Assembly (NCBI GenBank): GCA_949987565.1
Contig: OX465111.1
Location: forward strand, 6,490,967 to 6,554,966
Source of the DNA: Luidia sarsii
Lineage: Eukaryota > Echinodermata > Asteroidea > Paxillosida > Luidiidae
Direction of reading: 5' to 3'
DNA: 64,000 nt
In this document: positions 56,648 through 64,000 of the stretch, piece after piece
How the letters are laid out: each line of letters starts with the position of its first letter
How positions within the stretch are numbered: position 1 is the stretch's first letter
Position numbers and translations under genes: made by a program
Notes under the pieces: generated by a model
Databases searched by the model: none
Seen by the model: the letters and a program-made list of their open reading frames with translations, nothing else
What the model was told of the DNA's origin: nothing

Positions 56648-58808
56648 CCACTTAATCAATCAATCAATCAATCAATCAATCAGTCGGGCAGTCTGTACTT
56701 TGGGGAGCCATTCAGTCACTCAGTCAATCGATCCACGCCCCCACCTACATGTGTTCCTTTCCATCCCTGACTCCATCTTTGCGACCCCTTATGCAGAGAG
56801 ATAGCCGCCCTCAATTTCCTGCGCTATTTGCTGCTGCGGGACCCGCCGGAGGTGAACGCCACGGGCATCTGGTCTCACCTAGACTTCCTCCAGTCCAACT
56901 ACCTCTCCACCTTGGGAACCGGCCTGGAGGTGTCCAAGGGCTGCTTCATGGCCGAGCGGAAGTCGGCAGAGGAGAAGGCCAAGCGGGGTAGGTGCCCAGT
57001 GGCTGTGGAGTGAAGGAGATTAAGTGCAGTATTTTACCATTGATTGCTGTAACCACAGTTGTGACCAAGCTCTCATGACACTCCCTAGCTGATTGTGCCA
57101 CCCCATCCCCTCTTTATAACAAGATATCTATAGCAACGTACACACTCACCAAACAAATACCGGTAAATGAGAAACTGACCGGAAACTTTAGACCAAATTG
57201 AAAAGAATGGCAAGGAAGTCTTTGACTGGGCCAGGATTTGAACCCGAGACCTCTGGTTTTGCATACCAGCGCTCTTACACACTAATTAGATACAAGAAAT
57301 GGAGAGGGTCTGATGTTTTGATCGTAGGACCTTTCTGAAAGGCAGAATGAGGCAGGACCTTTGGGAAAGGTCCTGCCTTTGGGAAAGGTCCTGCATTCTG
57401 GGAAAGGTCCTGCCTTTGGGAAAGGTCCTGCCTTTGGGAAAGGTCCTGCCTTCTGGGAAAGGTCCTGCCTTTGGGAGAGGTCCTGCCTTTTGGAAAGGTC
57501 CTGCCTTTGGGAAAGGTCTTGCCTTTTGGAAAGGTCCTGCCTTCTGGGAAAGGTCCTGCCTTTGGGAAAGGTCCTGCCTTCTGGGAAAGGTCCTGCCTTT
57601 GGGAAAGGTCCTGCTTTGGGAAAGGTCCTGCCTTCTGGGAAAGGTCCTGCCTTTGGGAGAGGTCCTGCCTTCTGGGAAAGGTCCTGCCTTTTGGAAAGGT
57701 CCTGCCTTCTGGGAAAGGTCCTGCCTTCTGGGAAAGGTCCTGCCTTCTGGGAAAGGTCCTGCCTTTTGGAAAGGTCCTGCCAGGATCGCAACCTCAGGCC
57801 CTCTACCTTTCTGAGATTTTCATTTAGGTCATTTTAGTCAGTAAGCCATTTGCAACATTTCATTTACTTATTCATTGCTGTGCTATATTGTTTGTATTAA
57901 AACAGCTGTTTCTTTTCATATCCCCATAGCTTGTACATGTAGCTATCAAGGCAGTTCATGTGTAATCCCGCACATGGATAATGTTTGAAAGATTGTGAGT
58001 AAATATGGAATTTTGACAGTTTTCACAAATTATTCATGGTCGGGTTTTTCTGTTCCTTACTTTAGCCATTCAAAGTAAAAAGGACTTGACGGGGAAAATA
58101 CGTATCAGTGGTCACCAGCATAACACCCTGTCTGAGAACTTTAAGGTAAGTCCTATGGCTCCTCGGTCTACAATATAGATAAAAGTTCTTAAAAGAAAGT
58201 GGCTTTGTTCAATGCAGAATTCTGCGCTTACGGGACGCCACGAGTGCAGAATTCATCTCATGGGCCCGACGTTTCAATCCTAGCAGGACCTTTCTCAAAG
58301 GCAAAATGACAGGGATAAAACAAATAGGAAGAAAAGAGAGAGAGTAACAGGGACACGGATGACAGACAGAGGACAAAGGGGATAGCAGATAGAGTGAGAT
58401 CAAAGGGGTTGGGTAGGGATTAGGTAGTGGAAGGGGGAAACATCAAAGGGAAAGGTTGAAAGAGAGAAGCGAACACAAAAGAGGGATTATTGGTAAACAT
58501 GCAAGGTTTTAATCAAGCTGATCATTCCCCTCCTGAATGTTGAGGCCGCATGGTTGAATTGTATGAAGATGTTTTTCATAGAAAGTCATTTGTCTTTCTC
58601 TTTTTTTTCCTTTTTTTTCTCTTTTTTAAACCAATTTTGTTCACCCAAGATCTTCCAGTCGGCGCTGTCCACCTTTGAACTCATGACCAGCATTCTGGGC
58701 CGGGTCGGAGAAATTATCTCAGCGGCTCAAAAGGCAGGGTCAGCATCCAAGAAAGCGCCTTCGGTCAGGGAGGCAGGTTGCGAGGACACAGTCGCCACAG
58801 ATCCGTGA
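48678..58808 (+). CDS. GLMN: Glomulin (14 coding exons)
   Basis: The exons are 48678-48716, 49186-49317, 50111-50230, 51140-51239, 51845-52101, 52857-53081, 53969-54228, 54790-54874, 55473-55607, 55964-56122, 56250-56356, 56797-56987, 58066-58145 and 58650-58808. They total 2049 nt (682 residues; human about 594). Glomulin is a helical-repeat protein that binds the RBX1 RING of cullin-RING ligases and blocks E2 access. Family matches along the protein: GNPKEMFIGLLEQM (exon 4), RRTEEPIIAKG (exon 8), IAALNFLRYLLLRD (exon 12) and QSALSTFELMTSILGRVGEI (exon 14). Exon 7 carries a glutamate-rich insertion. All junctions except 5/6 have canonical GT-AG borders and matching phases. The exon 5/6 junction needs a GC donor and is uncertain. 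The stop is followed at once by a tandem repeat. Confidence 0.85.
48735..48855 (+). repeat. Dispersed repeat A copy in glomulin intron 1
   Basis: A near-complete core and tail: GAGAAAGGTCCTGCTAGGAT, CGAAACGTCAGGCCCACTAA, AGCAGTTTGCAACATTTTTG. It begins about 20 bp after the exon 1 donor. Confidence 0.85.
48918..49100. mobile_element. 183-bp foldback with 46-bp arms in glomulin intron 1
   Basis: The left arm (48918-48963) starts CGCAGTGGCTGTTGTTACGG, and the right arm (49055-49100) is its reverse complement with a single mismatch. A shorter internal palindrome (GAACCAG...CTGGTTC) sits in the loop. The arms are close to A-rich flanks (TAAAAAACG / ATAAAAAAACG). A MITE or hairpin element; no target duplication is certain. 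Confidence 0.82.
49186..49317 (+). CDS. GLMN: Glomulin exon 2
   Basis: 44 codons, phase 0/0 (SREAQALRSCHDEVYVLLAK). Acceptor TTTGTTTCACAG, donor GAG/GTGAGT. Corresponds to the N-terminal helices of glomulin. Confidence 0.8.
49470..49960. repeat. Nested repeats in glomulin intron 2
   Basis: An outer direct repeat of about 90 bp (CATGACCAACTTGGTCGCTA near 49477; CGTGACCAACTTGGTCACTA near 49863) encloses three copies of a TIR-like module. One is forward (GGGAAGCACTATCTGGGCTT near 49600); two are reversed (CCCGGCTGGAGCCCAGATAT near 49748, CCCGGCTGGAGCCCAGATAG near 49817). Confidence 0.75.
50111..50230 (+). CDS. GLMN: Glomulin exon 3
   Basis: 40 codons, phase 0/0 (GLVEYIAWDLLPIIGPHLSD). Acceptor CTTTTGCCAG, donor GAG/GTAAGC. 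Confidence 0.85.
50291..50609. repeat. Tandem duplication of about 164 bp in glomulin intron 3
   Basis: CAATGGGCCATCTCAGGTAT at 50291 recurs at 50455 (one base different), and both units run to GGAGGATATCTTCTA. The second unit has an inserted GTACATTGTGTAC motif and lacks a short segment after TCTTCTA. Confidence 0.85.
51140..51239 (+). CDS. GLMN: Glomulin exon 4
   Basis: 100 nt ending in phase 1. LGNPKEMFIGLLEQMDQF is a characteristic conserved segment of the family. Acceptor CATTTGCAG, donor ACAG/GTAACA. Confidence 0.85.
51845..52101 (+). CDS. GLMN: Glomulin exon 5 (3' end uncertain)
   Basis: It enters in phase 1 (acceptor TTTCCTGCAG) and encodes RRLGLTKPLYHAQLLSTLYA and LLEFLAPLVHDVAGAL. 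The only downstream GT (52088) gives phase 1, which fits no exon 6 acceptor. A GC donor AAAAG/GCGAGA at 52102 gives phase 0. A 17-base poly-C run follows directly, so an assembly error may hide the true donor. Confidence 0.65.
52590..52860. repeat. SINE family 1 body in glomulin intron 5
   Basis: TGGGGGCACCAGTCAGAAGC, ATCTCCAGGGATCACACCCC and CAACCTGGCTACGGCAGCTT belong to the body that recurs at 540-740, 5150, 54350-54500 and 63195. The end TCCCAGTCAGTTTTTCCTTT runs into the chosen exon 6 acceptor. Confidence 0.6.
52857..53081 (+). CDS. GLMN: Glomulin exon 6 (5' end uncertain)
   Basis: It encodes SLMEHPLIAIEFKYVSDPEE, then an acidic segment and SARQCM, ending in phase 0 at ATG/GTAAGC. The acceptor at 52856 (GATTTGAAAG, phase 0) fits exon 5. 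The better-looking acceptor GGGCGCTCAG at 52903 would need phase 2. Confidence 0.6.
53345..53745. repeat. Dispersed repeat A pairs in glomulin intron 6
   Basis: Two inverted pairs. 53360-53480 has CTGACATTTTGATCCTAGCA facing TAGCAGGATCGAAATGTCAG. 53515-53745 has GCCTGACGTCTCGATCCTTG facing GCTGGGATCAAAACGTCAGG, with the GCAGTTTGCAAC tail on the right copy. Confidence 0.8.
53969..54228 (+). CDS. GLMN: Glomulin exon 7 (acidic insertion)
   Basis: 260 nt, phase 0 to 2. FFLDAMACDLTHMLFYADLH, then a charged glutamate/lysine/arginine-rich tract (EQEVEEEGDGEREEKEEEEE), then SVLGLSCFAYMIVVEGYETH. The acidic tract is longer than in human glomulin and probably a disordered loop. Confidence 0.8.
54240..54545. 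mobile_element. SINE family 1 in glomulin intron 7
   Basis: CTCTGGTTCAAGTCCCAGTC (B-box side) and TTTTCCTTTGTTTGTTTGAC, followed by the body with ATCACACCCCCATTTTCATT on the opposite strand and CCCCGGCAAAGACTAGTC. Confidence 0.65.
54790..54874 (+). CDS. GLMN: Glomulin exon 8
   Basis: 85 nt, phase 2 to 0. MMPYVEAMLRRTEEPIIAKG contains the conserved RTEE....KG block of glomulin. Acceptor TCTCCGCAG, donor GTG/GTGAGT. Confidence 0.85.
55473..55607 (+). CDS. GLMN: Glomulin exon 9
   Basis: 45 codons, phase 0/0 (LGFLKVPQCLVQIMVYCPSK). Acceptor TGTGTTACAG, donor TTG/GTAAGC. Confidence 0.85.
55964..56122 (+). CDS. GLMN: Glomulin exon 10
   Basis: 53 codons, phase 0/0 (LLPKYMDSLDWKGRHHLLRT, GVQGLLIGKVKDYV). 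Acceptor GTGTCCATAG, donor CAG/GTGAGG. Confidence 0.85.
56250..56356 (+). CDS. GLMN: Glomulin exon 11
   Basis: 107 nt, phase 0 to 2 (NCWFLRGHLHHFYFSIFKLD). Acceptor CTTTTCAG, donor CAA/GTAAGT. Confidence 0.85.
56525..56690 (+). repeat. (CAAT)n microsatellite in glomulin intron 11
   Basis: CAATCAATCAATCAATC runs at about 56525-56540, 56612-56645 and 56655-56682, with degenerate TCAGTCAATC spacers. Confidence 0.9.
56797..56987 (+). CDS. GLMN: Glomulin exon 12
   Basis: 191 nt, phase 2 to 1 (EIAALNFLRYLLLRDPPEVN, LSTLGTGLEVSKGCFMAE). The best-conserved exon. Acceptor TTATGCAG, donor CGGG/GTAGGT. Confidence 0.87.
57175..57290 (-). mobile_element. tRNA-derived SINE (family 1)
   Basis: On the plus strand GACTGGGCCAGGATTTGAAC, CCGAGACCTCTGGTTTTGCA and TACCAGCGCTCTTA are the reverse complement of the family 1 head. 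It sits in glomulin intron 12. Confidence 0.7.
57350..57785. repeat. 18/19-bp array amplified from dispersed repeat A
   Basis: About 23 units of GGGAAAGGTCCTGCCTTT (18 bp) or with TTCT (19 bp). The unit is the 5' half of the repeat A core (CCTTTGAGAAAGGTCCTGCC). The array is flanked on the left by GTCTGATGTTTTGATCGTAG (minus-strand core) and on the right by CAGGATCGCAACCTCAGGCC plus the AGTCAGTAAGCCATTTGCAA tail. Hence it expanded inside a repeat A copy. It lies in glomulin intron 12. Confidence 0.88.
58066..58145 (+). CDS. GLMN: Glomulin exon 13
   Basis: 80 nt, phase 1 to 0 (IQSKKDLTGKIRISGHQHNT). Acceptor CTTACTTTAG, donor AAG/GTAAGT. Confidence 0.82.
58255..58450 (-). repeat. Dispersed repeat A with polypurine body
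   Basis: CCCGACGTTTCAATCCTAGC then AGGACCTTTCTCAAAGGC is the minus-strand core. It is followed by the purine-rich complement of the pyrimidine body (GGGTAGGGATTAGGTAGTGG), as at 28440-28620 and 48040-48220. Confidence 0.8.
58650..58808 (+). CDS. GLMN: Glomulin exon 14
   Basis: 52 codons plus TGA (IFQSALSTFELMTSILGRVG, ending EDTVATDP). The helical part matches the glomulin C-terminus; the last 25 residues are not conserved. The acceptor TTCACCCAAG is short of pyrimidines, but the phase is right. Confidence 0.82.
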   Translation: MFQSALSTFELMTSILGRVGEIISAAQKAGSASKKAPSVREAGCEDTVATDP

Positions 58809-59470
58809 TGGGATGGGATCGAATGCTACAGAGTGAAGTTAGCGCCGCAGTGTTGGACGGGATCGAATGCCACAGAGTGAAGTTAGTGCTGCAGTGTTGG
58901 ACGGGATCAAATGCTACAGAGTGAAGTTTGCACCGCAGTGTTGGACGGGATCGAATGCTACAGACTGAAGTCAGCGTCGCAGCGTTGGACATGATCGAAT
59001 GCTACAGAGTGAAGTCAGTGCCGCAGCGTTGGACATGATCGAATGCTACAGAGTGAAGTCAGCGCCGCAGCGTTGGATATGATCGAATGCTATAGAGTAA
59101 AGTTAGCGCCGCAGCGTTGGACATGATCGAATGCTACAGAGTGAAGTCAGTGCCGCAGCGTTGGACATGATCGAATGCTACAGAGTGAAGTCAGCGCCGC
59201 AGCGTTGGACATGATCAAATGCTACAGAGTGAAGTCAGCGCCGCAGCGTTGGATATGATCGAATGCTATAGAGTAAAGTTAGCGCCGCAGCGTTGGACAT
59301 GATCGAATGCTACAGAGTGAAGTCAGTGCCGCAGCGTTGGACATGATCGAATGCTACAGAGTGAAGTCAGCGCCGCAGCGTTGGACATGATCAAATGCTA
59401 CAGAGTGAAGTCAGCGCCGCAGCGTTGGACATGATCGAATGCTATAGAGTGAAGTTAGCGCCGCAGTGTT
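58809..59470. repeat. 44-bp tandem repeat with 176-bp higher-order period
   Basis: 15 copies of a 44-bp unit (GCCGCAGCGTTGGACATGAT, CGAATGCTACAGAGTGAAGT) start directly after the glomulin stop codon. A distinctive variant (GGATATGATCGAATGCTATA) occurs at 59075 and again at 59251, exactly 176 bp (four units) apart, and neighbouring variants repeat with it. The repeat is probably transcribed in the glomulin 3' UTR, because the nearest poly(A) signal lies beyond it. Confidence 0.9.
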
Positions 59471-59732
59471 AGAGCAGAGACTTCATGGTGGATCCTGTTC
59501 CTACCTGTATATAGGACTGTCGGCCTCAGAAACCAGTCCATATTATGACAAAGCTGGTTGGGAGAAGGTGTCTCGAAAACTTGCCATCATGTCTTCATGA
59601 CGTCATACATTACTCTTACCTGTCGCAGACTTCTTCCTCTTGTCCAGACAAAGCACTGTGGCTTTCAGCGCTTATATTGAGAAAAGGGCAAAAGATATTT
59701 AAGCCAAACAAAGACCCTTTTATCATGTCTTG

Positions 59733-59738
59733 AATAAA
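59733..59738 (+). terminator. Candidate poly(A) signal of glomulin
   Basis: AATAAA in CTTGAATAAAAATTG, about 925 bp beyond the stop. No AATAAA lies between the stop and here. Confidence 0.5.
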
Positions 59739-59759
59739 AATTGAGTGTCTCAAAGGATA

Positions 59760-62700
59760 GTCAAGTGACAGTGCTTCAAATGTTTAAATCGTTGACATTC
59801 TATATTAAATCAATGATGGGCTCCCTTGTCTTGCTATTTGTTGCACATGAAAGGAAATTCCAGGGCCTACACTTCTTTCAATGCAGTGTTGTCATGCGAC
59901 CATTGCTTGCGGTCGAGACCAGAAGTGACCTGGTATTTGAATTTTACCTCTCTACAAAACATGAACATGTGACGTCGACAGCTCGAGTGGCCTCTAGCGT
60001 CAGGTTTAAAAATGCATTTTCACTCGGTGAATGGCGATATTGGAGGAAATCATTCGAAATGTCGGTGGAAACATTGACAATGCATGTGTCCAGTTTGAAG
60101 AACATGATGTCAGTAGACCACAGATGAGGAGGGGAAAAACCTTCCTTTGATGGAGGTGAAAATGTCCACGTCGATTGCTTGCGCTTCAAGCAATCAAACG
60201 GGGGTCTGTGCTGTGTTATGCACATGTATTTACCTACACTGACCACAGGATGGTGCACTTGCGGAGGTCACGAAGTTGGGACCCTGCCAGCATTTCACTC
60301 CTAATGCACCAAGACTGCCCACACAGTTTAAACTGACATTCCTGCAGAAAGCAATCGCTAGCCTTGTACAAGATTTACCACTCAATATGCACTTGCAATG
60401 CTGAATGCGCCCGTGTAAATGCATGTAGAGACGACTGTGCTTTGCATGAAGCAGTACAGTATTACTGAAGTACAGTATTAAGTATGTTTATCAGTATGAA
60501 GAGAAACCATATGTCCTGTTGCAAATAGAAATAGAAGCTAGCTATCATTACTACTATTAACCGGTATCTCTGATTTATTTGATTGTTATAGCAGTCTGGA
60601 GACTGCATTATGAACAGCTTACAGGAGAACATTAATAACATTGACAAAATGTTTACAAATACTATAAAATTTCTATTATTAGAAATTTACCTGAAAGCTT
60701 GTCTCAGACTTCAGTCATGATCGGGTTGAGAGAAGTTCTTGTTTCTCCAGAGTTCTGAAGTTCTTTTCTGTAGAGGCAGGGCTATTCACACTTGCTCAAC
60801 TTCACACAAATCAATTCATGACCTGAAATAAATTATAATCTGATGATTCATGTCACCTTGTGTACAAGAATTTTTTGTTTTTCATATTTCAATAATTTAA
60901 ACTGACGTTAATCATCATTTGAATCGTAAATAATATAGCCTTCAAAATTTTCTTCTATGAAGCACAAAAGATGGTGTCTGTTTTTTGGACAAGCAAAGTA
61001 TTTACATGTTATTTAAAGAGACAATTCATTTTGAAAATGAGGGCTACATAAACAATAAACATACAATTACAGATCTCTGAAAAGGCAAATGCAAGGAGCT
61101 ATTTGTATGTCTTCAATATTTAGGGTACCGGGTATATGTATTAAGGAATGAAATGTAATAAAAAACCAAAACATGTTTTTCTTTGCCATTTTTCAAAATT
61201 GTTTTTAAAAGTTCCCAGTGATTGTTTCCTTAATTCTTTTAACAAAAACTTTATCCATCTACCGGGGGTATGTCTTCACTTTTGAATTAGGCACTGTTAT
61301 AAGTCATGTCAATTCTACATTGTACTAGTGTACAATGAAAGCATACAAAAACCGCACTGTGAAGGACCAAAGAACATGTACAATTGCTTTGCCCACATGA
61401 ATCACATTGGTCATCATTAATGATCACTTCAGCACTTTGCTTGGAGATGAAAATAAAAACGGGTGCTATATGCCCTATTCCTGCGGCATATTTCAATGCT
61501 ATTTCAATCCACTAAAGCACTGATATCATTTGGTCACTGGGCCAGTGGACACTCAATTGGCCGTTCCCACTCTCCCCAAAAAATGTAATTATTTGTATTG
61601 TGATTTGAATCGCGATTCAAACTCCACTTGCGTGGACACAATTAACCTCATTAATAGTGGGATTTGAATCGCGATTTGGACTCCACTATTTGTGCAACTT
61701 TTCTAAATAATCGCATTCATTTGCAACACCGTGTGTGTGGGAACGCTCATAGAAATCACCCTGTTTTTTTTTTACATCCCACAATGACTAGCAGGAAGTG
61801 CTGTGCTTGTTTATAACACGTCTTCCTGCATGGGCAACCCTCAAGAACATGCACCAACAATCAGCTCAGGATATTTTGGCATGATTGGATGCCAGCAACA
61901 GTGGGAACACACGTACTCATTTTTGTATCCTTGTGAAGTTATTGCTTGTTCTTGTGCACTATGGGCCTACAACCGAACAAGAAAGAATGCTCCCATTTCA
62001 CCCACATTCACTTTCCTGGGTAGAAATTTGGACCGTAAGTTTCTTATACTGTATATAACACTTTAATTTGCGATGGATTCTTACCAATAACAAATTTTCC
62101 GTTTCTGAGTTATTTCCAAATACCAGTTTCGTGAAAACCTTGTTGAGACCTACGTGTACCGGTATACACTTTTACAACTTCCCTGTGGAGACCTACCGGT
62201 ATTCAACGTATTGGAGTAGGTCTCCACAAGGCACTATCATGACTAAAGATTCACGCCCAGTCTCACTGGAAACCACTTTGATTCCCTCACTGGTCACCTC
62301 TGATGTGGTGTACATGTAGATAGAGCCCTGCAGTAAGCAATTTATGGCAAGGTTTCGGGCTCAAGGTTAATACAAACACCATAAAACCTCACATGCCTGT
62401 CCTTGTACCCACACACTGTGGGACTCTCACACAAATGATGAGTGTGACATCCAAGGTCAAACAGTGTCAACAAACCAGGATGTGTTTATGTGTGGGTGTA
62501 TCACAAATCACAATGAACATAAGCATTCCTCTGAGGTGTGTTCATAGCTTTTATCGGTGCAGTCAAACATGAGACCTACCATAGAAATGAGGACAGCAAC
62601 AGACGAAAATGTCTCTAAGCATAACACATTATACTATTTACATGATTGCAAAGGACTTCCAATCCTACCACTAGAAATAAACACTACCTGGGCTATCAAA

Positions 62701-63011
62701 GTGACATACAAAGATGAGAAGTTTATACTTTTTTTCAATTTCAGGCACAAAACTGCACAGCAGTCAGCTGAATCAATCAGCTGACTCTTCTTGGCTGTGA
62801 CGGGAATAGAGTTGACTGAACACACTTGCATTACATTACATACACATTTCAATAAATAATATCTTACACAAATCTATGAGGAAAGGAGATTTGGCATCTA
62901 TGACCCAGAGCTGTTTTGACTGGACCAAAGCTTGACCATGCATCGCCCTAGCCTCCATTTCAGCTCTCCAGCCCTTGGGGGTAAAGCCTCCCAAATAGTG
63001 ACCATACCTTT
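59760..63011. other. Intergenic DNA right of glomulin
   Basis: AT-rich. No gene is recognised; frames are short and featureless. A small symmetrical patch near 61605-61670 (TTTGAATCGCGATTCAAA and TTTGAATCGCGATTTGGA) repeats a TCGCGA palindrome twice. Confidence 0.5.
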
Positions 63012-63170
63012 CCTGTGGTCGATTTCATGAAAGTCATCATAACTTAAGATCAATCGCAAGATCATGTGAAATGCTCAGAAACCATACATGACCTATGAAA
63101 AGTTACGGTGGGTTATCGGTCGTAAATTGAATTACGGTGCATTGTAAGGCTTTGTGAAATCCAGCCTAGA
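63012..63170. mobile_element. Short TIR element, second copy
   Basis: GTGGTCGATTTCATGAAAGT at the left and TTGTAAGGCTTTGTGAAATC at the right match the element at 41588-41775. A poly-G run (63175-63192) and a SINE family 1 body fragment (to about 63290) follow. Confidence 0.5.
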
Positions 63171-63683
63171 TGTGGGGGGGGGGGGGGGGGGCACTCTTTC
63201 AGGCATAAACTGCCATATAACTCTGGGGATCATATCCCCTTTCCATTAGATGAAATTGCTACAGTTGCTTTGTGTAGTTCTACAGCTTTTATGTTTGAAG
63301 AGGCTTGAATCGCGGTCCAGTCAATCTCAACTCACTCTTCAGGTAATCCATAAAGAGTATCAAAAATGGTTTCTACGATATTTTGTATACATTTTTCATT
63401 TCTGTTAGAAATGCTACAAAATCAAACATGTTTGTGTTCTTCATCTAGTTCAAGTCAAGGTGTTGAGTTGCTCATACACTTGGATCCACAACAGGAAATT
63501 GAATTCATCCGAGCGCTTCACTTAAATGACTATGGCTGCCAATTGCCACACAAACAAGTGTTTATTGTACCAAGCCAAATTTTGTGTGTGTGATGTGAAT
63601 AAGAAGTAGATACCGGCACATGTACTGCACATGTACATGTACATATCTCAATCGTCCAATTTTTTATTTTTTTACCTCTTAAC
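63171..63683. other. Intergenic DNA with poly-G and SINE body
   Basis: A poly-G run, a short SINE family 1 body (AAACTGCCATATAACTCTGG) and an otherwise unrecognised sequence with ACATGTACATGTACAT near 63628. Confidence 0.5.
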
Positions 63684-64000
63684 TTAAAGCCCCTACACAA
63701 CATTGGTCGAGGTCAAAGAATAGAATCCATACGTTGTCTGATCCAACATATGCGTGAAATAGCACACCTGTGAAAATTTCAGCTCAATCCGCCAACCGCG
63801 TCTCTAGAAAATCGTGAAAACCGCTTCATTTGTTTCGTGAAAATGCAGCATTCAACGCCGTACTGTTCCGAAAAATAGTTTAGATCTCGGTGAGACATGA
63901 ACTATTTCTTTTACTCATTTCTCCCAAAATACATCATTTTAGGCAGAAATATTTCAGTGAGAGGTTTCTACTATAACCATCTTCAAACTGTATAAGTTTC
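63684..64000. mobile_element. TTAA-flanked TIR element, cut by window end
   Basis: This is the second copy of the 46580-46946 element. It begins TTAAAGCCCCTACACAACAT and aligns along its length, with an extra AGGCAGAAATATTTC segment near 63942. The right inverted end lies outside the window. Confidence 0.75.

Overview
The window is a stretch of animal nuclear DNA. Its genes have many introns with GT/AG borders, the intergenic DNA is AT-rich and full of dispersed repeats (tRNA-derived SINEs, terminal-inverted-repeat elements, minisatellites), and the recognisable proteins are metazoan. GC-rich coding exons in AT-rich surroundings, and frequent CATGTACATGTA-type runs, suggest a marine invertebrate. 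A non-vertebrate deuterostome is possible, but the sequence does not fix the species.

Three protein genes are supported. (1) A minus-strand CIZ1-like zinc-finger gene has ten coding exons between 25352 and 37175. All intron phases agree and give about 1725 residues: an RG/RS-rich N-terminal half, three U1/C2H2-type fingers, one matrin-type finger and an acidic tail. (2) A plus-strand ZDHHC24-like palmitoyltransferase (43542-44405) has its whole coding sequence in one exon. (3) A plus-strand glomulin (GLMN) gene has fourteen coding exons between 48678 and 58808. (1) and (2) are divergently arranged about 6 kb apart; (2) and (3) are in tandem. They have no obvious functional link.

The left third (6.4-22 kb) is a satellite-like block. 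A 25-bp array (6451-7470), a 32-bp purine-rich array (8620-11247), a 17-bp array (12793-15292) and a 13-bp array (about 15870-21120, 12 of 13 bases purine) follow each other. The 25-bp and 17-bp arrays share a core and their flanks look alike, which points to duplication of a composite locus. A TA-flanked element is inserted in only one copy. Very long uninterrupted reading frames here are artefacts of stop-free repeat units. A decayed LINE reverse-transcriptase tail lies at 12545-12712.

The right two thirds hold many copies of a repeat with a small hairpin followed by GATCGAAACGTCAGG (family A below), mostly in or near the genes. In one glomulin intron part of it has expanded into a tandem array. 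Other elements include a 477-bp inverted-repeat transposon, a TTAA-flanked element with a second copy running off the right edge, a 183-bp foldback in glomulin intron 1, and a 44-bp repeat with 176-bp higher-order structure immediately after the glomulin stop codon.

No rRNA, functional tRNA or CRISPR locus was found. All repeat and splice calls were made by eye.
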